NCBI GenBank assembly: GCA_037102815.1
Contig: BTPP01000003.1
Coordinates: 186,001-250,000 of the forward strand
Origin: Neurospora intermedia
Taxonomy: Eukaryota; Ascomycota; Sordariomycetes; Sordariales; Sordariaceae
Length of the DNA stretch: 64,000 nt
Direction of reading: 5' to 3'
Shown: positions 1-13,532 of the stretch, piece by piece
Layout of the letters: every line of letters starts with the position of its first letter
How positions within the stretch are numbered: position 1 is the first letter of the stretch
Program-made: the position numbers and the translations under genes
Notes under the pieces: model-generated
Seen by the model: the letters and a program-made list of their open reading frames with translations, nothing else
Database searches by the model: none
Told to the model about the DNA's origin: nothing

Positions 1-520
1 TCGCGATCCTTATCAGTTTACAAACGGTTGACGGCAACGACCTAAGCTCGAGGACACGTCCACCGTAACAAGCCGATTGACATTCTGCCTCCACACTCCG
101 CCCGTTTGTTTCCCTCTCACTGATTGGCTCAATTGCACCCACCACCCAAGACCCTTGTCATGCCGTCACGACCTTTAGGTACTTAGCCGTTTCCCGCGGG
201 GTGCCTGCCCCGTCTGGCGATACTGACCTGACGTCGTTTCAGTTCCTGGTTCGGTTGGTTTGGGTTCAGTCCCAGCGTCCATCATTCGCAACCGTCGCTT
301 CAAACATCGCTATTTCCTCTTCCCCCAAACGAACCAGCGAATCGATCGATACCTTCCTCCTCGCGCAACTTTGATATCCCCGATCGCATTATAGCGAGTA
401 CTACGACGAACATTTCAACGACCGAACGAATTTGACCCAGTAGCGATCGTAATCGCAATCACAAACGCACCTCCAATTGGACCGAACGAAAACACTTAGT
501 TACACCACACAAAGCATAAA
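1..520. other. 5' flanking region of the first gene
   Basis: No coding region was recognised. The stretch just before the first ATG is rich in CGA and CAA motifs and runs of pyrimidines, as is common in filamentous fungal leaders, so it most likely holds the promoter and 5' UTR of the gene that starts at 521. No TATA box was convincing. Confidence 0.4.
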
Positions 521-1321
521 ATGGCCTCCAGAGTCCTGTCCGCCGCCTTCCGTCGCGGCTTCCAGACATCAGCAAGGAGATTCGAGTCTGTCGCTACGAC
601 CTCCAGCGCTGGAGTTCCCGGCGCGGGCGCGGTGCCACCGCTGCCTGCTAGGAAACCTGTTGGTGCTTTTCGTGGGGGGTGAGTCTATTTATCTTGGGGG
701 TTCATTTTTGGATTTGGAATTCGCTTAGGTTGGGTCGGGAAGTCGTGGACTTGGGGATGCTACTGGATCGGGTGGGCGCTGCGTGGAAAATGGGCGAAGG
801 CAGCAAGAGATGATCCCGAAACGACCAAAGAAGGGTGTAAGAGGGGTTGGATAAGGGGAATTCATGGGAATGACTGGTCATTGGGATGAGACGGGATGGG
901 GATGCGACGGGATGGGGATGCGACGGAGGATTGTACGTTTGGGAATGGAAGGAGACAAGCAGCTTGGGGAAAAGCTGGTGACAACGACGAGAAGGGGACA
1001 GGATTTTCGCAAGGCTGCATGGACATGATGAATGAATGCTAACCCGCCGATCATGACACAGGCTCTTCGGCTTCTTCTTTGGTAGCACTCTCGCCGGCAG
1101 TGCTGTCTACTACTATGCGCTCCAAGAGTACAAGGCCTCGAACGATCTCTTGACGGAAGATATCTACGTAGGTGGACATACAACAACATAATTAGATTAA
1201 GAGAAAGACACAGTGCTGACAGTCAAAACCACAGGCTCTCCAGAATGCCGTCGACAGGCTGAGCAAATACCTTGTTACCTTGGAGGAGAAGATGGAGGCG
1301 TTGGAGAGGAAGAGGAAGTAA
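521..1321 (+). CDS. small mitochondrial-type membrane protein, uncharacterised
   Basis: Three exons fit: 521-678, 1062-1167 and 1235-1321, giving 116 residues. Both introns have good signals: GTGAGT with a TGCTAAC branch point in the first, GTAGGT and ACAG in the second. The N-terminus (MASRVLSAAFRRGFQTSARR) is rich in Arg, Ser and Ala and free of acidic residues, like a mitochondrial targeting peptide. A Gly/Phe-rich hydrophobic stretch (LFGFFFGSTLAGSAVYYYAL) around residues 53-73 could span a membrane once. The C-terminal 40 residues are charged and heptad-like (LSKYLVTLEEKMEALERKRK), suggesting a short coiled coil. The architecture suggests an inner-membrane protein, but I do not recognise the family and infer no function. 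The first intron is long for this region (383 bp). Confidence 0.7.
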
Positions 1322-2019
1322 TCGATATCTTGCGGATGAGGAAGGAACACATCAGAAGTTTGGGGACACGGGCACATAATCAACCGTTATGTGAAAACCA
1401 AAAGAACAAGAACTAAAGATGCGGGATGGGGTTCTATTGACATCAATAGCTGAAGTGCGAAAGTGGTGTCCATTTTCATGGTTTGAAATTCCAGTTGGAG
1501 GAGAGCGTGCTCTGGTGGTAATCGGACGGGAGCTTTCGCTGTACATCGAAATTGGGTTGCTTGAAGCCAGAAGTTGGAATCGACAAGGAAGAGGTTTTCT
1601 TATCACTGGTACCTGGACACTCAAATACTGGGCAATTCTATGGATCTACATTCAATACGTAAGCATGATCACGACTCTTATCACCCTGTCGAGGTACCAG
1701 ACGGGAGCTCTGAAACCGATATTCAAAGCTCAACCCACAATGACGGGAGCTCTCCCATTGGCTTTCCTCGTAGACTCGTAGACTAGGTGACCCTGGGCTT
1801 GAGTGGACGTTCAGGGGTAGCTCTGGCAGATCCAGTGATCTCGCGCCGTTTTATAGCAACCCCAGACCCCGGCCTAGCGCTGTAAACGCGCCACGCGGTT
1901 CGGCCCATCTAAAACTTCCCTCTTACATCACCATTTGAACTTTTGTCATCGCGCCTTATCGATCTTGCGATAACGCACGTTTCTGCATCTCTCCAACACC
2001 CCAAACAGACACAAACATC
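1322..2019. other. intergenic region
   Basis: This is the space between two genes read in the same direction. It should hold the 3' UTR of the upstream gene and the promoter and leader of the VPS71-like gene. Short open frames overlap here, but none has a recognisable domain or splice pattern. Confidence 0.4.
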
Positions 2020-3203
2020 ATGAACAATTTCGGCGTCATCGAAGTCGCCAGTCAAAAGACGAAAAACGCCCCAGGATGGGCGTACGTCCCAGATACCGGC
2101 CTTACGCCCGCCGCGGCCGCTGCGCTACAACCTCTCAACCGCAAACGTGCTGCGCGCGACAAGGCCAATGTCGGCGCTCCCGATCTTACTGCCAGACAGG
2201 ATGCGAAGATTCGGAAGGATCTCGAGGCACTGGACAAAGATTCACATAGGGATGCGCAGATTCCCATACCACCCAAGGCGGGTGGGACTAGAGGTGCGCA
2301 ATCGTCCGAACCTTTTATCCTGAAGACATCACGGAATTGACATGGCATGGTGTTGCAACAGCCCAAAACAAACACACACCGAACGTGCGCAAGATTCTAC
2401 AATCACAAAAGACCTTTGCGAACCACTTAGACGACTATCAAGCCTTCCTGGCACTGGCCGAGAGCAATCCTCAACTCGCAGCCCAAGTAAACAAACCAAC
2501 ACCGACAACAACCACAACAGCAACAACAACAGCGAGGAACTCGCCCGCTCCATCGACCATCACCACCGCAAGTTCGAATAAACGCTCCTCGGCCGCTCCC
2601 AAGAGGGCAGCAGCGACGACAGCAGCAGCAGCAGGAGCAAGAGAAGAAAAGGGCGGGTCCAACAAAAAGCTCAAAACCCAACCACAACCGAAACCCGTCG
2701 CCGGCAGCGATGATGTAGAGATGACCGATGGCCCTGAAGCCATAGAAGAAACCATTACCCCAGACTCCTCAGAACCATTTCCTCCCCCACGTCCCGACAC
2801 ACCAACATCCCTTGAGCCCTCAACAACAGCAACACCACCACCAACAACAACAGAACAACCAAAACTCCAATCCTACCCACCAGACGGCACCATCCTGCCA
2901 GCCTACAACCGACCACCACCCACTCCCCATCCAGGCGACGACGACCCGCTGCTCGTCTCGCGCGTCCCTCCTTTTCCAACAGACGAGGAGCTCCGGGCGT
3001 TAATAACGGCTCCACCGCTGAGCTACCTTGAGGCGCGGGCGCAGTGGACCGAGGAGGAGGAGGGTAGATACCCGGCTCGCAGGTTTTGCGAGGTGTGTGG
3101 GTATTGGGGACGGGTGAGGTGCATCAAGTGCGGGGCGAGGGTTTGTGCTTTGGAGTGTCTGGAGGCGCATCGGGAGGAGTGTTTGGTTAGGTATGGGTTG
3201 TAG
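2020..3203 (+). CDS. vps71: VPS71/ZNHIT1-like SWR1 complex subunit
   Basis: Exons 2020-2293 and 2362-3203 join in phase across a 68 bp intron (GTGCGC to CAACAG) and give 371 residues. The start fits family members, with a conserved opening MNNFGVIEVA and a nearby PGWAYVPDTG. After residue 90 comes the conserved segment TPNVRKILQSQKTFANHLDD. A long Pro/Thr/Gln-rich stretch follows and is probably disordered. The last 40 residues form a zinc-finger HIT domain, with the pattern CEVC, CIKC, CALEC and H-x3-C. In yeast, Vps71/Swc6 is part of the SWR1 remodeller that puts H2A.Z into chromatin. The low-complexity middle is much longer than in yeast, as often seen in Neurospora proteins. The intron is inferred; without it the two halves are in different frames. 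Confidence 0.85.
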
Positions 3204-4140
3204 GCTTATGTAGGGTTTTTTAGGTGAGAAGATAAGTAAGAGGTAGGTAGGTAGGAGATGTGGAAGCAGACGGAAGGATGTGTCGCTCATCTCGGCCAGT
3301 AGTACTCATTGATGAGTTACCATTGAGGTCCGTCTCTACTGAAAGTCTTCATCTGAAAGGCCATTGATCCGCGATCAGTAGTATCATGCATAACATGGCC
3401 ACAGAAGTTGAAGAACCGAAATGCAGGCTCAATCTTCTCTCTTCTGGAGTGGAATTTCCTTGGCCGAGACAACTGAAGTTAAGGCCAACTTGACTCTTTC
3501 GGCGAGGCTTAGAGCAAAGGAGGACCTCTCTACGGCAGAGTTCACATATTTCGATAATAGAAGCGTTGCACTGGAACACCATGCACCTGCACCCGTTGTT
3601 GAGACTCCCACTTTGAGCAATAGCACTGTGTGGTAAGCAATGCCGCATCATCGAGCATCAATATAAAGCCCATTAATTGGGTTCACAAGGGAAAAAAGGT
3701 TGCCAGGAGACTCTATCAAGTTATTGTGCTGGAAGCGGCTAGAAAGATGCTACTTCCCACATCCAGCACGAGCGATAACTCTAATGATTCCATGCCACTC
3801 ACCGTCGAGTCCTATGGTGGTAGTGGCTTCAAGATTGCCCCTGGCGAAGGGCAGGAGCGAGTCATTTCTGCTTTGGACCCCAATGTCGAAAGAACAAATT
3901 CGAACAGATGAGCAACGAGCTATGAATATTATAAAATCGAGTATAATACCAAAAAAGCATTATGGCAGGCCGAAGAGTCATGAACTATACTTGACAACCT
4001 ATATGAAAGAACAACCGATATATATATATGTGGTATCTCCCTAAATGACCAGGCTCAACAACCCAGGAAAGCAAACCGAAACATGCCGTACACACCAGAA
4101 AACCATTATGATACCCAATGCTAATTCGTTAATATGATCA
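3204..4140. other. convergent intergenic region
   Basis: The VPS71-like gene and the MON1 gene end towards each other here. The region should hold both 3' UTRs. The right half is AT-rich (for example around 3930-4030). Short open frames are present but none is convincing. Confidence 0.4.
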
Positions 4141-6159
4141 TCAAAACACACCACCCCCAATGATAAATAACCGCTCCTCCTCTCTCTTCGCCCATTGCAC
4201 TACCTTGTTTGCGCACTGTGTCATGATTCCACTCGACATATTCGGTCCCGCCACGCAGTAGAACTCAAACACGGGCGTGATCCAAGCCAGGCTCGCCGCG
4301 TCCTCGCTCACCAGATGCAAGACTTTCAGGTGCGAGTGCTTGGCATGGATCGAAGCGTGTAAGTGGTGGTAGAGCGTCATTAGGCGGCGGCGGGAGACTA
4401 GTTTTTCTGTCGTCTTTTGGGAAGAACCGTCTTCGGAGGGTGGGGAGGATGGTAAAGGGGGGGACGAGGTTTCGAAAGCAGGAGAGAGACTGGATTGGCA
4501 GAATTGGACATTTGCGCGGGATTTGTAGAGAAAGTGACTTAGTTGCCCTTGTCCCTGGCCTTGTCCTGCTTCTTTGGGGAGGGGTTTGGTGTTCAAGATG
4601 GTCTCGATACGCGGCCGGCCTTGACGGGCTGCGGATTGGATGAGTGCCAGAGAACCGTTCTTGGCCAGTTGGAGGGCGAGTTTGTCACGCATTGATTTAA
4701 GGTCGAAAAAGGATTCTTTATCGGCGGAGATGAGGACTATGGCAATTTCTTCGTCTGGTGAAGTCACTGGTTTTGGTGGTGGTGGTTGTGGTGGTTGTTC
4801 TGGGTTGTTGGTGTTGTTGCTGCTGTTGTCTTCCGCCGTCTCTACCGAGTCAAAAAAGCTCACATACATGTAAAGATAACCGCGGTTGTTGAAGGCTGGT
4901 AGGCACAGCGGTACCCAGTTCTCGCCGCCGCCGGCGCGGATGCCGCCAGATTCGAAAAGCATGTTGAAGATTAGCTGGAGGTCGCTTGGGTGGAGCGAGT
5001 GTTTGCGCGGCCGGATCACGCTCACTAGCTTGCCCCCCGCTACGATTAGGCCGTAGAGCAGCTTGTCGCTGCGGCACTTGAGAAAGGCATTGTTGATGGT
5101 GGCCCGGTGGGATTTGCGCAATCTTAGGCATTCCAGGGCGCCGAGGAGTGCAGAAGGGGAGCCCTTGGTAAAAGAATCGGCGAGGGAGGAGAGGAGGGAT
5201 TCGGTTCCCTCCAATGGCTTTCGGAGGTCGGTTGAGGGACGATGCACAAAAATGTTCTTGAGTGTCGGAAGCGTGAGGGTGGACAGGATCTGCATATATA
5301 AAGCGTCTAGTTGACTTCGAAGCTGGGCATCGCTCTCGCCTAGTCTGCTAATGGCCACAAAGTAAAGGGGGCCTTGAGTGCTGATGACGAAGCGAGCGTT
5401 TCCGGCGGTGAAACCCAGTAGGGGATCCTTTGCGCCTTCGTAGAAGGAGATGATGGTCTGTACGACTCCCATGTAAGAGTTGATCAGACTTGTATCACCG
5501 TGTCGACTCCAAATGGGCTTTCCGGCGGAGGATAGGATCATGTAGTGTTTCATCTTGGATTTCCAGAGTGACAGCCGCTGCTCGTCGGTGATGCCCTTCT
5601 CGCCTAGTTCGGGGATATTATCGAACTCCTTCTCGAACCCGGCCAAGCTGTCGCATGCGCCGGTCCTGCTGGCCTCGAAGGGCTGCACAGAGGATGACTG
5701 AGTCCTCAGCAAGGACCATGCCCGGCTTCGCCTGTTAAACTCGCCAGTGACAAGATCTGCCAGGTCTCCAGGTGGACGGAGGGTTGCGGGATAGCTCGCG
5801 ACGCTCACAGTCTCGGCCAGGTCAGTGCGCGGGGAGGTATAACCGCTGGCGCTCGACTGGGGCGAGGCAACGGATCTCGTCGCGCTCGTCGCGCTTGTCG
5901 AGAAAGTGCCGCGCGATCCATCGGGAAAGGACAGAGTAGAGATATCGATGGTCGACACTTGGGTGGTGGGCCTAGAAGCGGCCGCTACGTGTAGGGCTCC
6001 GGATGCGCCATCGTCCGACAACTTGGGACTGGGACGGCGCGGTACGGGAGGGACATGATCGACCGCTTCGGTGTTGCTTTCGGGGGTGTGAGGGGGTATG
6101 GTTGTGTCGTTGTTGTCGTTGGTGCCATCGTTGCTTCCGGCTTCAGTGTCCCGGTCCAT
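4141..6159 (-). CDS. mon1: vacuolar fusion protein MON1
   Basis: A single open frame of 672 residues. Residues 1-170 are Ser/Thr/Pro-rich and probably disordered. From about residue 190 the sequence is that of MON1: the segment [20 protein letters not shown] leads into the first longin-like domain, followed by [30 protein letters not shown] and the C-terminal longin/roadblock part ending near [14 protein letters not shown]1 works with CCZ1 as the guanine-nucleotide exchange factor for the Rab7 homologue Ypt7, driving the early-to-late endosome switch, vacuole fusion and autophagosome fusion. Length is typical of filamentous fungal MON1. It is divergent with the dop1 gene across 843 bp. An acidic/Asn/Gln/Pro low-complexity insert lies near residues 435-460. 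No intron is needed. Confidence 0.93.
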   Translation of the reverse strand: MDRDTEAGSNDGTNDNNDTTIPPHTPESNTEAVDHVPPVPRRPSPKLSDDGASGALHVAAASRPTTQVSTIDISTLSFPDGSRGTFSTSATSATRSVASPQSSASGYTSPRTDLAETVSVASYPATLRPPGDLADLVTGEFNRRSRAWSLLRTQSSSVQPFEASRTGACDSLAGFEKEFDNIPELGEKGITDEQRLSLWKSKMKHYMILSSAGKPIWSRHGDTSLINSYMGVVQTIISFYEGAKDPLLGFTAGNARFVISTQGPLYFVAISRLGESDAQLRSQLDALYMQILSTLTLPTLKNIFVHRPSTDLRKPLEGTESLLSSLADSFTKGSPSALLGALECLRLRKSHRATINNAFLKCRSDKLLYGLIVAGGKLVSVIRPRKHSLHPSDLQLIFNMLFESGGIRAGGGENWVPLCLPAFNNRGYLYMYVSFFDSVETAEDNSSNNTNNPEQPPQPPPPKPVTSPDEEIAIVLISADKESFFDLKSMRDKLALQLAKNGSLALIQSAARQGRPRIETILNTKPLPKEAGQGQGQGQLSHFLYKSRANVQFCQSSLSPAFETSSPPLPSSPPSEDGSSQKTTEKLVSRRRLMTLYHHLHASIHAKHSHLKVLHLVSEDAASLAWITPVFEFYCVAGPNMSSGIMTQCANKVVQWAKREEERLFIIGGGVF

Positions 6160-7002
6160 TGTTGTGAGTAAGACAGTGGCAGGTCGGCGTCGACAGGTTC
6201 ACCGATGTCGAGCTGGTCGAACTGGGCATTGTCGGACGCTGTCGTTCACGCTTTGGTTATTTCCGCTGGCTTATTCGCAAGTCCGCTCCATGGGGGATGG
6301 AGATGTCGGGGGTCTGTGGTCCGAAAATAACGGAGTTCGGATGAGAGATGGTGGAAGTGGAAGACGGGAAAGGGGACAAGAAGGACCCGAAAGAATGACG
6401 ACAATGAGAGCGGTCACACATGCCATCCCCCTGTACGCCAGAAGGAAGGGGGGGGTTTCAATCGCAACTCGCAACCGCCAGACCTTCCAGAATCCAAAAA
6501 TGTTAGCGATAAGATAGCGGGCCGCTCCTGCAGCTGGGTGTTAGTGGGGAAGATCAGTGATTGGATGGGACCCCGTTAGCGGGTGCAGGCAACGGCAGGG
6601 GGGAAGTGGTGCGCTGACGAACAGCATCAACAGCGCTGCTCCACAGTGTCTTACAGATGCCCACCCTAACAACCTAACGTACAGCCTCACAGTGACACCG
6701 TCGACAGCTCCCGCCTGCTGCACCTCAACGTCCAGTCGTCGTCAACGACACGGGAACCTGGAACTGCCCGTCTGTTTGGAGTGCAAGCTACCGTGACATC
6801 TTTCAGTGGAGTTCTTCTCTTTGGGTACCTTTGCGACTCCAACACCAAAGACACCATCCATCCCGTCCCCCGTTTCCCGTCGCCCCCTCCGAGACGGCAA
6901 TGACCTATAGCAGTCTGCCTAGATCAGGGGACGTCCTGTTCTCGAATCCCTAGACTCTCAAGGTCTCCTCCTCCCACCCATCGCCATCACCCGCCGCCAA
7001 CC
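6160..7002. other. divergent promoter region between mon1 and dop1
   Basis: The two genes diverge from this 843 bp stretch, so it should hold both promoters and leaders. Pyrimidine-rich runs precede the dop1 ATG. No TATA box or operator could be assigned with confidence. Confidence 0.45.
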
Positions 7003-10000
7003 ATGTCTCTTGATCCTACCCGGCCGAGGTCCATCTCCCCCGAGAGCTCTGGCCGCGAATCTCCGGTACCCAAGCAATGGAGGAACCAGCTTGGGAATGG
7101 TATGTCATGTTCCTCTCCCTCCCTTGAAACATGCCCACTAGAATACAGCTAGCAGGTAGCTAACCAGGTGATGGACAGACGAAGTTGCGCCGAAGGACAA
7201 GAACTACCGCAAGTACGCTTCTGGCGTCGAACGAGCTCTCTCCCTGTTCGATACAGCCCTCCAAGAATGGGCCGACTACATCTCCTTCCTCAACCGCCTC
7301 CTCAAGGCACTCCAAGCTCGGCCATCCACGATCAACACCATCCCCGCCAAGGCTACCGTCGCAAAGCGTCTCTCACAATGCTTGAACCCGTCTCTTCCGT
7401 CCGGGGTTCACCAAAAGACGCTCGAGGTCTACAATTTCATATTCACAGTCATTGGCAAGGATGGTCTGTCGCGAGACCTGCCACTCTATCTCCCCGGCCT
7501 TGCGTCGGTTCTGTCGTTCGCCTCCCTTTCCGTCCGGACCCCTTTCCTCGACCTACTCGAACGCCACTTCTTGGGTGTAGACCCGCGATCCCTACGACCT
7601 GCCTTGAAATCAATCATCCTTGCTCTTTTGCCAGGCCTAGAGGAGGAAACCAGCGAGGACTTTGAGCGCACATTGAAGCTTATGGAACGCGTCAAGGCCG
7701 CTCTCCGCCCACCAGAAAGCGAGACAATAACGCCAACTCACTCCTCTGGCGACGACTTCTTCTGGCAGTGTTTCTTTCTGGCTTCCATAACCGGGCATAG
7801 TAGGAGGACGGGGGCCTTGGCATACCTTATGCGCGCCTTGCCTGAACTGGGACATCAGTTACATTCAGATGGCTACAAGGCTGAGGCTCGCAATGGCTTG
7901 GATCCCGAGGTTTCTGCCAAGTTGGTACAGCTGGTAACGTCTCCCGAGCCAGGATTGCTGATCCGCTGCTTTGCTGCCGGTTTGGCCGATGACCAGATCC
8001 TTATTCAACGTGGCTTTCTTGATTTGCTCGTTACCCATCTTCCGTTGCACTCCAAGGTGTTGCAGGCCAGGGCCAAGACCGACGACCTAGAACTCCTCCT
8101 GAAGACTGCAGTTGGGGTAACGACCCGGAGAGATATGAGTCTAAACAGGCGGCTGTGGACCTGGCTCCTTGGCCCCGAGCCGACAGCCGCACACGAGGGC
8201 GAAGGCGGCCCCGACTCTCCCACAACTACTGCAAGCACCCCTGCCTACTTTATGTCGAGGACCAGCTACTTTGAGGAATTTGGGTTGCGACCCCTGACCC
8301 GGGCCCTACTCGGCATGATCAAGGCTAGTAGAGTTGGGAACAATCCGGCAGACCGGGCGAAGCCATATCGTATCTGTCTTTCCTTGATGGACAGGTGGGA
8401 AATTGGCGGCTTGGTTGTGCCTGAGGTATTTCTTCCCATTGTTGACAGTGTCCGAGACTTCAAAGCAAAAGCAGGCAGCAAATCAGACTTCACTGAGGTG
8501 CTCCGGAGTGCAAGTGTTTTCTTTGACGGAGTCGAGAGCGGGTTGATATACAGCGAAATTCTCAACCTCGTGGCGCAGGCTATCAGTCCGGGTAAACTCT
8601 CAGTGACTGATCGTAGCGACAAGCTTGACCTTGTCAAGTTCATTCTCGGCCATTTCAACGTCAGCGAAGAAGAGATGATAACCATTCATGCTCCGCTTAC
8701 GGTGCTCTCCATCTTATGCATGATCGAGGAGTTGAAGGAGAGTGATGCTTATGCCACTACTCTGCTACCAGACGGTACGACTTTGTTGGTCCAAGCTTTA
8801 ACAATAGCTGCAAGCTTGTTGGAGCTCGTACCAGAACGAGCGTTCCCGACGAGCGCAAAAGCTAAAGCTATCGAGTCCAAGGTTTTGGCCGGAATCCCGA
8901 ATATTGAACTGCTGAAGAAGATCAAGAACTTCTACCACGCCGAACAAGGAAACTTGGATGCCACCTCTCCCCCATTTGTACCGCAGAATGTGGCGGAACT
9001 CTTGTTGCAAAAAGCTTGCGACATGAACTGTGAGAGTTTCAGTCAACGCGAGTCCGGCCCGACTGTCGCTGCAAAGAGCAAAGTTCTCCTGCTTCTTCTC
9101 ACCAAGACACCTCACAGATCGTTCCTCGATACGAAGAAACTTCTTGCTTCCATTCACGGGTGTCTATCATCAGATGCTTTTATTACCTTTACCACCTATT
9201 ATTCCCTATTAACCCTTTCTACCCACCTTTATTCTGCCGAGCGGATTTCCCATGTGGACCTGTCTGAGTTGGTTAGTCCTTTGGTACGCCACGCATGGAG
9301 CTTTTTATCATCGTCAGAGCCGAAGTACCACGTTGAGACGGTCCGAAGTCTTTGGTTACTCCAGACGGCTCTGACACCAACCAATCGAGACATCGAGGCA
9401 GCCATATGTTCTCTAATGCTGGAGAAAGATGTTTCAGGCACATTTATCCAGCGTCCTGCTGACCCTGGAAGAAGCTTCAGTGTGCTCTGGTCGCATAGTC
9501 TTCAAGATAACCCCTCTGGAAGCGATCGCCGAGGACCCAAGACCCCCATCTTTGACGTAAAGGCGCCGCCACGTCTTGGTGGTATAGATAATTACGAAGT
9601 CATGCTTACCCGCCCGTTATTCCTAATGTTAGATGCACTCACCGATGAGCGGACGCAGCTGTTCATGACAGTCAAGAGTTGGCTGAGCAACCTAATCGGG
9701 ATAGACAAGTATGACCCCAGGCCTTCTGGGTCACAAGTCACAGCTTGCTAACGCCTGTGCTCCCAGGATTTTCAACATCTTCGTGTCCAAGTTCGCCGAG
9801 CTATCATGTCTGAGACGCCAAACAACTTCGGCTGAAGCCAAGGAGGTTCACAAATTCTCCGAAGAGGATGATGTGGAGTTGGCTGTGTATTATCTTCGCT
9901 CATTATCCAATGTCTTTCGCTTTACCCCTGATAGCATTTGGGCGTTCCTTGCGAAAAAGACTATCCGCCCAGATTCTTACTTCCCATCATTATCTGAAAT

Positions 10001-12954
10001 TAGTACGTTATTATCCCATTCGGGCGTGTTGTACATGAAAGCTAACCAGATCAGCCGGATCCGAGGATGATCTGACCTTTCAGGAGTTTTTCCTCAAGGT
10101 TGCCATGCAATGCATGGCAGACGTCAACACTTTGAACGACGAAAGCTCCCAAATAAGGGTGACACAGCTTTATCGTTCAGCATTGGGCGTAATGCACCCT
10201 ATCCTGGTGAACCCCTATGCTGAACCACTAGCACAATTGCACCTTGAGAACCCTCTCATCGATATGCTCACCCAGTCGCTTTCAGGTCCGGAGCCTTACG
10301 TCCAGACCTTGCTTCTGGACGTTGTCTTTGCGGCCCTCAAGCTACGTGAGTTAGCACCAGTTGAGCTTCCAGAATCACCGACCGCAGAGAAACGTGCTGC
10401 GAGTGTTACGGCAGACTCGGCTAAAGCCTTCCGAGCTGTGGCTGGAGGGAAACCACCATCCGCTCTTCAGCCGCCTCCACCCACGCTGCTAAAGTGCATC
10501 CTTTCCGGACTCAGTGCATCTAGCAGCCGACACGTTTTGGATAGCTGGATTAGCTTTCTCGCTGAGTGCCTACCGCTTTACTCAGATTCAATCTTTCAGG
10601 TCCTGATTCCCTTGGTCGAGACACTCTGCAGTCAGATTTCCACCACCTTCAGCCGTTTACAGCAGCTCTTCCGAGCCTCCGACGAGCCTCAAATGCACAG
10701 TCAGATTGGTCCCGAGACTACCTTAATTTCCCTACTGAATGGCCTCGAGCAGGTACTGGCAAGGGGACACGACAGGCTACTGGCTGAAGAGGCCAGAGCC
10801 CAGGTTGTCAAGAACCCAGACCAGCCTCAAGGCTTTTTCGGCAACATGGTCTCCGGTGTGTTCTCATCCGACACACCGCAGACCCGGAGCGCCACAGCTA
10901 ACGACCGACTTACCGTCCTTCTGGCCTTCCAAGATGCGGTGCGCATCTGCTTCAAGATCTGGTCCTGGGGTCAAGGGAGCGATGCCTCCCTGCAAGACAA
11001 CTCTTCGGGTGCTTCGTTCAACTACACCTCGTTACGGATGAGAAACCGAGCCCGGAGGCTCCTTGAGCATCTTTTTGCTGCTGAGACGCTAGAGTGCTTG
11101 GAAACGGTGATTGGGATATGGAGGGGTGCACTGGATAGTTCTGATACGTCCAAGGCTGCCGAGGTGTTCAATCTCTTGCCTGCCCTTGATGGATCGCGGC
11201 CGCAGCATACAATTCCGGCACTTTTCAATGCTATATACAGCAGGACTAACCCGGGCGCGCTGGATCCCTCAAGGAGGTCGACCCTTACTATCGAGCTGCA
11301 GGATACAGACGTGGTGATTTTCTTGGTTGACTACGCACGCACTCTGGAGGATGATGCGATGGATGAAATATGGCAGGACTGCATGATCTTCCTGAAGGAC
11401 CTCCTAGGCAACCCATTGCCTCATCGCCAGGCGTTGCCGAGTTTGTTGGAATTTGCTGCGATCCTGGGTGAGAAGGTGGACAACACCAACTTTGGAGAAC
11501 AGAAAAAGATGCGTCGTGAACTGGCGGATCTCTTCCTCCGTCTCCTAGCAGCTATCTTTACTACACGGCCAACCAGCTTCGTGGAAAACTCTTCGACAAG
11601 CTACTCTTCATCCACTACCAACCTTCTCCTCTCGGAAAAGAAGCCAAATGAGGCCCCTCGGACGCTTTCCGTAGCAGCCATCCGGACTCCATTCGAACGC
11701 GCAGATGATGTCGTTGGGATCCTCTCCAATATCGTTCCCAACCTGCCCAAGATCCTCGTTGAGAATGACCGTATCCTCACGGCTGCCACCTCCATCTCGG
11801 CCAACGTGATCGGCCCAACGCTGCGGTCCAAGTTCTTCCCCGACACCGTGTCAAAGAACACCCTGGTGTTGCTCCACCAACTGTCCCGCCTACCTAACAA
11901 CCAAAAGTCCTGGAAGAAGGACGTTGCCGATGCCTTCAACGATTCGCGCTTCTTCAGCTCCAACCTGAGCCTCGTGCAAACCGACTGGCTGCCCCTCCTC
12001 AAGCAATGGACCGTCGCAGACAAGGAACGCATGCCCGAAATCCTCGGCCGCATCACCCCGCCCTCGACTGCGGGCATTGTCTTCGGCGTCGGCGCCACCT
12101 CCGCCCGCCTCGAAGCCGACCGCAAGACGCAACTCAACCTGCGGCGCATCGCCACCGTCATCCTCGCCGCCACCGACGACACCTTCGTAACCGAGCTGCC
12201 GTCCATTCTCGACAAGCTCGTCGAGCTCCTCGGCGCCACCGCCACCTCCTCCCCTTCCTCCACCACCCGCGCCGAAGTCTACATGGTCATGCGCGCCCTC
12301 GTTCTCCGCACCAGTGCCATTCACCTCGCTCCGCTCTGGCCCGTCGTCAACGCCGAGCTGCACGCCGCCATCTCCTCGGTCGTCGCGCCCGACCACTCCG
12401 CGCCCAGCGACACGTTCGGCAACCCGGCCGTCATGCAAGCCTGCAAGCTTTTGGATCTGCTCGTCTGCGTCGCGCCCGATGACTTCCAGTTGCATGAGTG
12501 GTTGTTCGTTACCGACACTATCGACGCCGTCTACCGGCCCAGCGCAGCCGGTTATCAGCCCGTGGCGCTTGTGGATGAAGTCTCTGAGGAACTTAACGGT
12601 GCCCTTGTCACTCCCCACGCCCACCACTCCCACTCCCGCTCCCTATCCGAAGCAGGAGCTGCAGCTCTAGGCCTAGACCCGTCCTCGCTCCTTTCCCCCA
12701 CCGATGGAATCGACGGTCAAGGTCAACCCCTCCGCCGTCCCCTGCTGGGAAACCTCCCAGGTCAAATCTCCGACGAGGTAGGCATGGAGCGCAAAGACGA
12801 ACTAGTGGCCAAGGTGCTCCGGCCGTTTTTCGGACAGCTGAGTATCTTTGCGTTTGAGACAACGTACAAGATGACGGAAGTGGACTGGGAGGGGTGTGTC
12901 AATGGATTATTGAGGGATCTGTTCGATGAAAGGAGTGTGGTGAAGGCTCTTTAG
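7003..12954 (+). CDS. dop1: DOP1/Dopey family protein
   Basis: Four exons fit: 7003-7099, 7179-9708, 9767-10002 and 10055-12954, giving 1,920 residues. Each intron has GT-AG ends and the joins keep frame; branch points GCTAAC and GCTAAC are visible in the first two. The N-terminal Dopey domain begins after a short Ser/Pro/Arg leader with KNYRKYASGVERALSLFDTA and LQEWADYISFLNRLLKALQA, and continues as alpha-helical repeats through residue 1,900. In yeast, Dop1 works with the Neo1 flippase and Mon2 at Golgi and endosome membranes; in Aspergillus the homologue DopA affects development. Length agrees with fungal family members (about 1,700-1,900). Codon use becomes strongly C-ending from about 12,000. 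In exon 4 the acceptor at 10,053-10,054 was preferred because only it keeps frame. Confidence 0.93.
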
Positions 12955-13532
12955 GACCGGGCCGGCTCTGCGTATGGTGGTGGTGGAGCGGCGGGGTTGA
13001 GGGATGTGAGAGAGTTGAGAGGGAGGGAGAGGGAGGGAAGGAGTAGGTCGCGTTCGAGGTCGGGGACGGTGAGGTCTAGGGCGGAAAGTAGGCGGTGGTA
13101 GGATGGCAATAGTAGGTAATTGGGATGGAGGATGCTTTGAGCGTTTCAAAAAGAAGGAGAAGTAGGTTTGAGTAAAGTCTGATACTGTTTGAATTACGTA
13201 CTAGAGGTAGCGTATTTTGTTCCTTGATGGTTGTTTTATGCTTTGTACAATATCGATAGAGGGGGATGTTTATTTCCCGTCTCGTTGAACTCCTGACAAT
13301 GACTCCTGACGGTGGTGGTAATAAAGAAGGCCATCAAAATGGGAAAGAAAATCTCTTACAGTATATGCATGCTCGTGTCACATCCGTCCAACGTCCATTG
13401 TCCATATCATGTCCTGTTCCTTAAAATTCTGTCCCAATCCCGAGGCTTCATCAGCCACCTGGTTCCCGAGCCTAACCATAGTACTCCGGGAGATCCTACT
13501 TCTTTTCCTTCCCATGGCCGCCGCAGTGATTG
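12955..13532. other. convergent intergenic region
   Basis: The dop1 and tgs1 genes end towards each other here. A purine-rich stretch with GGGAGGGAGAGGGAGGGAAG-type runs lies just after the dop1 stop. No further gene is seen. Confidence 0.4.

Noticed and set aside
11601-12633. Two minus-strand open frames of 221 and 247 codons
   Set aside because: They are shadows of the GC-rich third-codon positions in the last exon of dop1.
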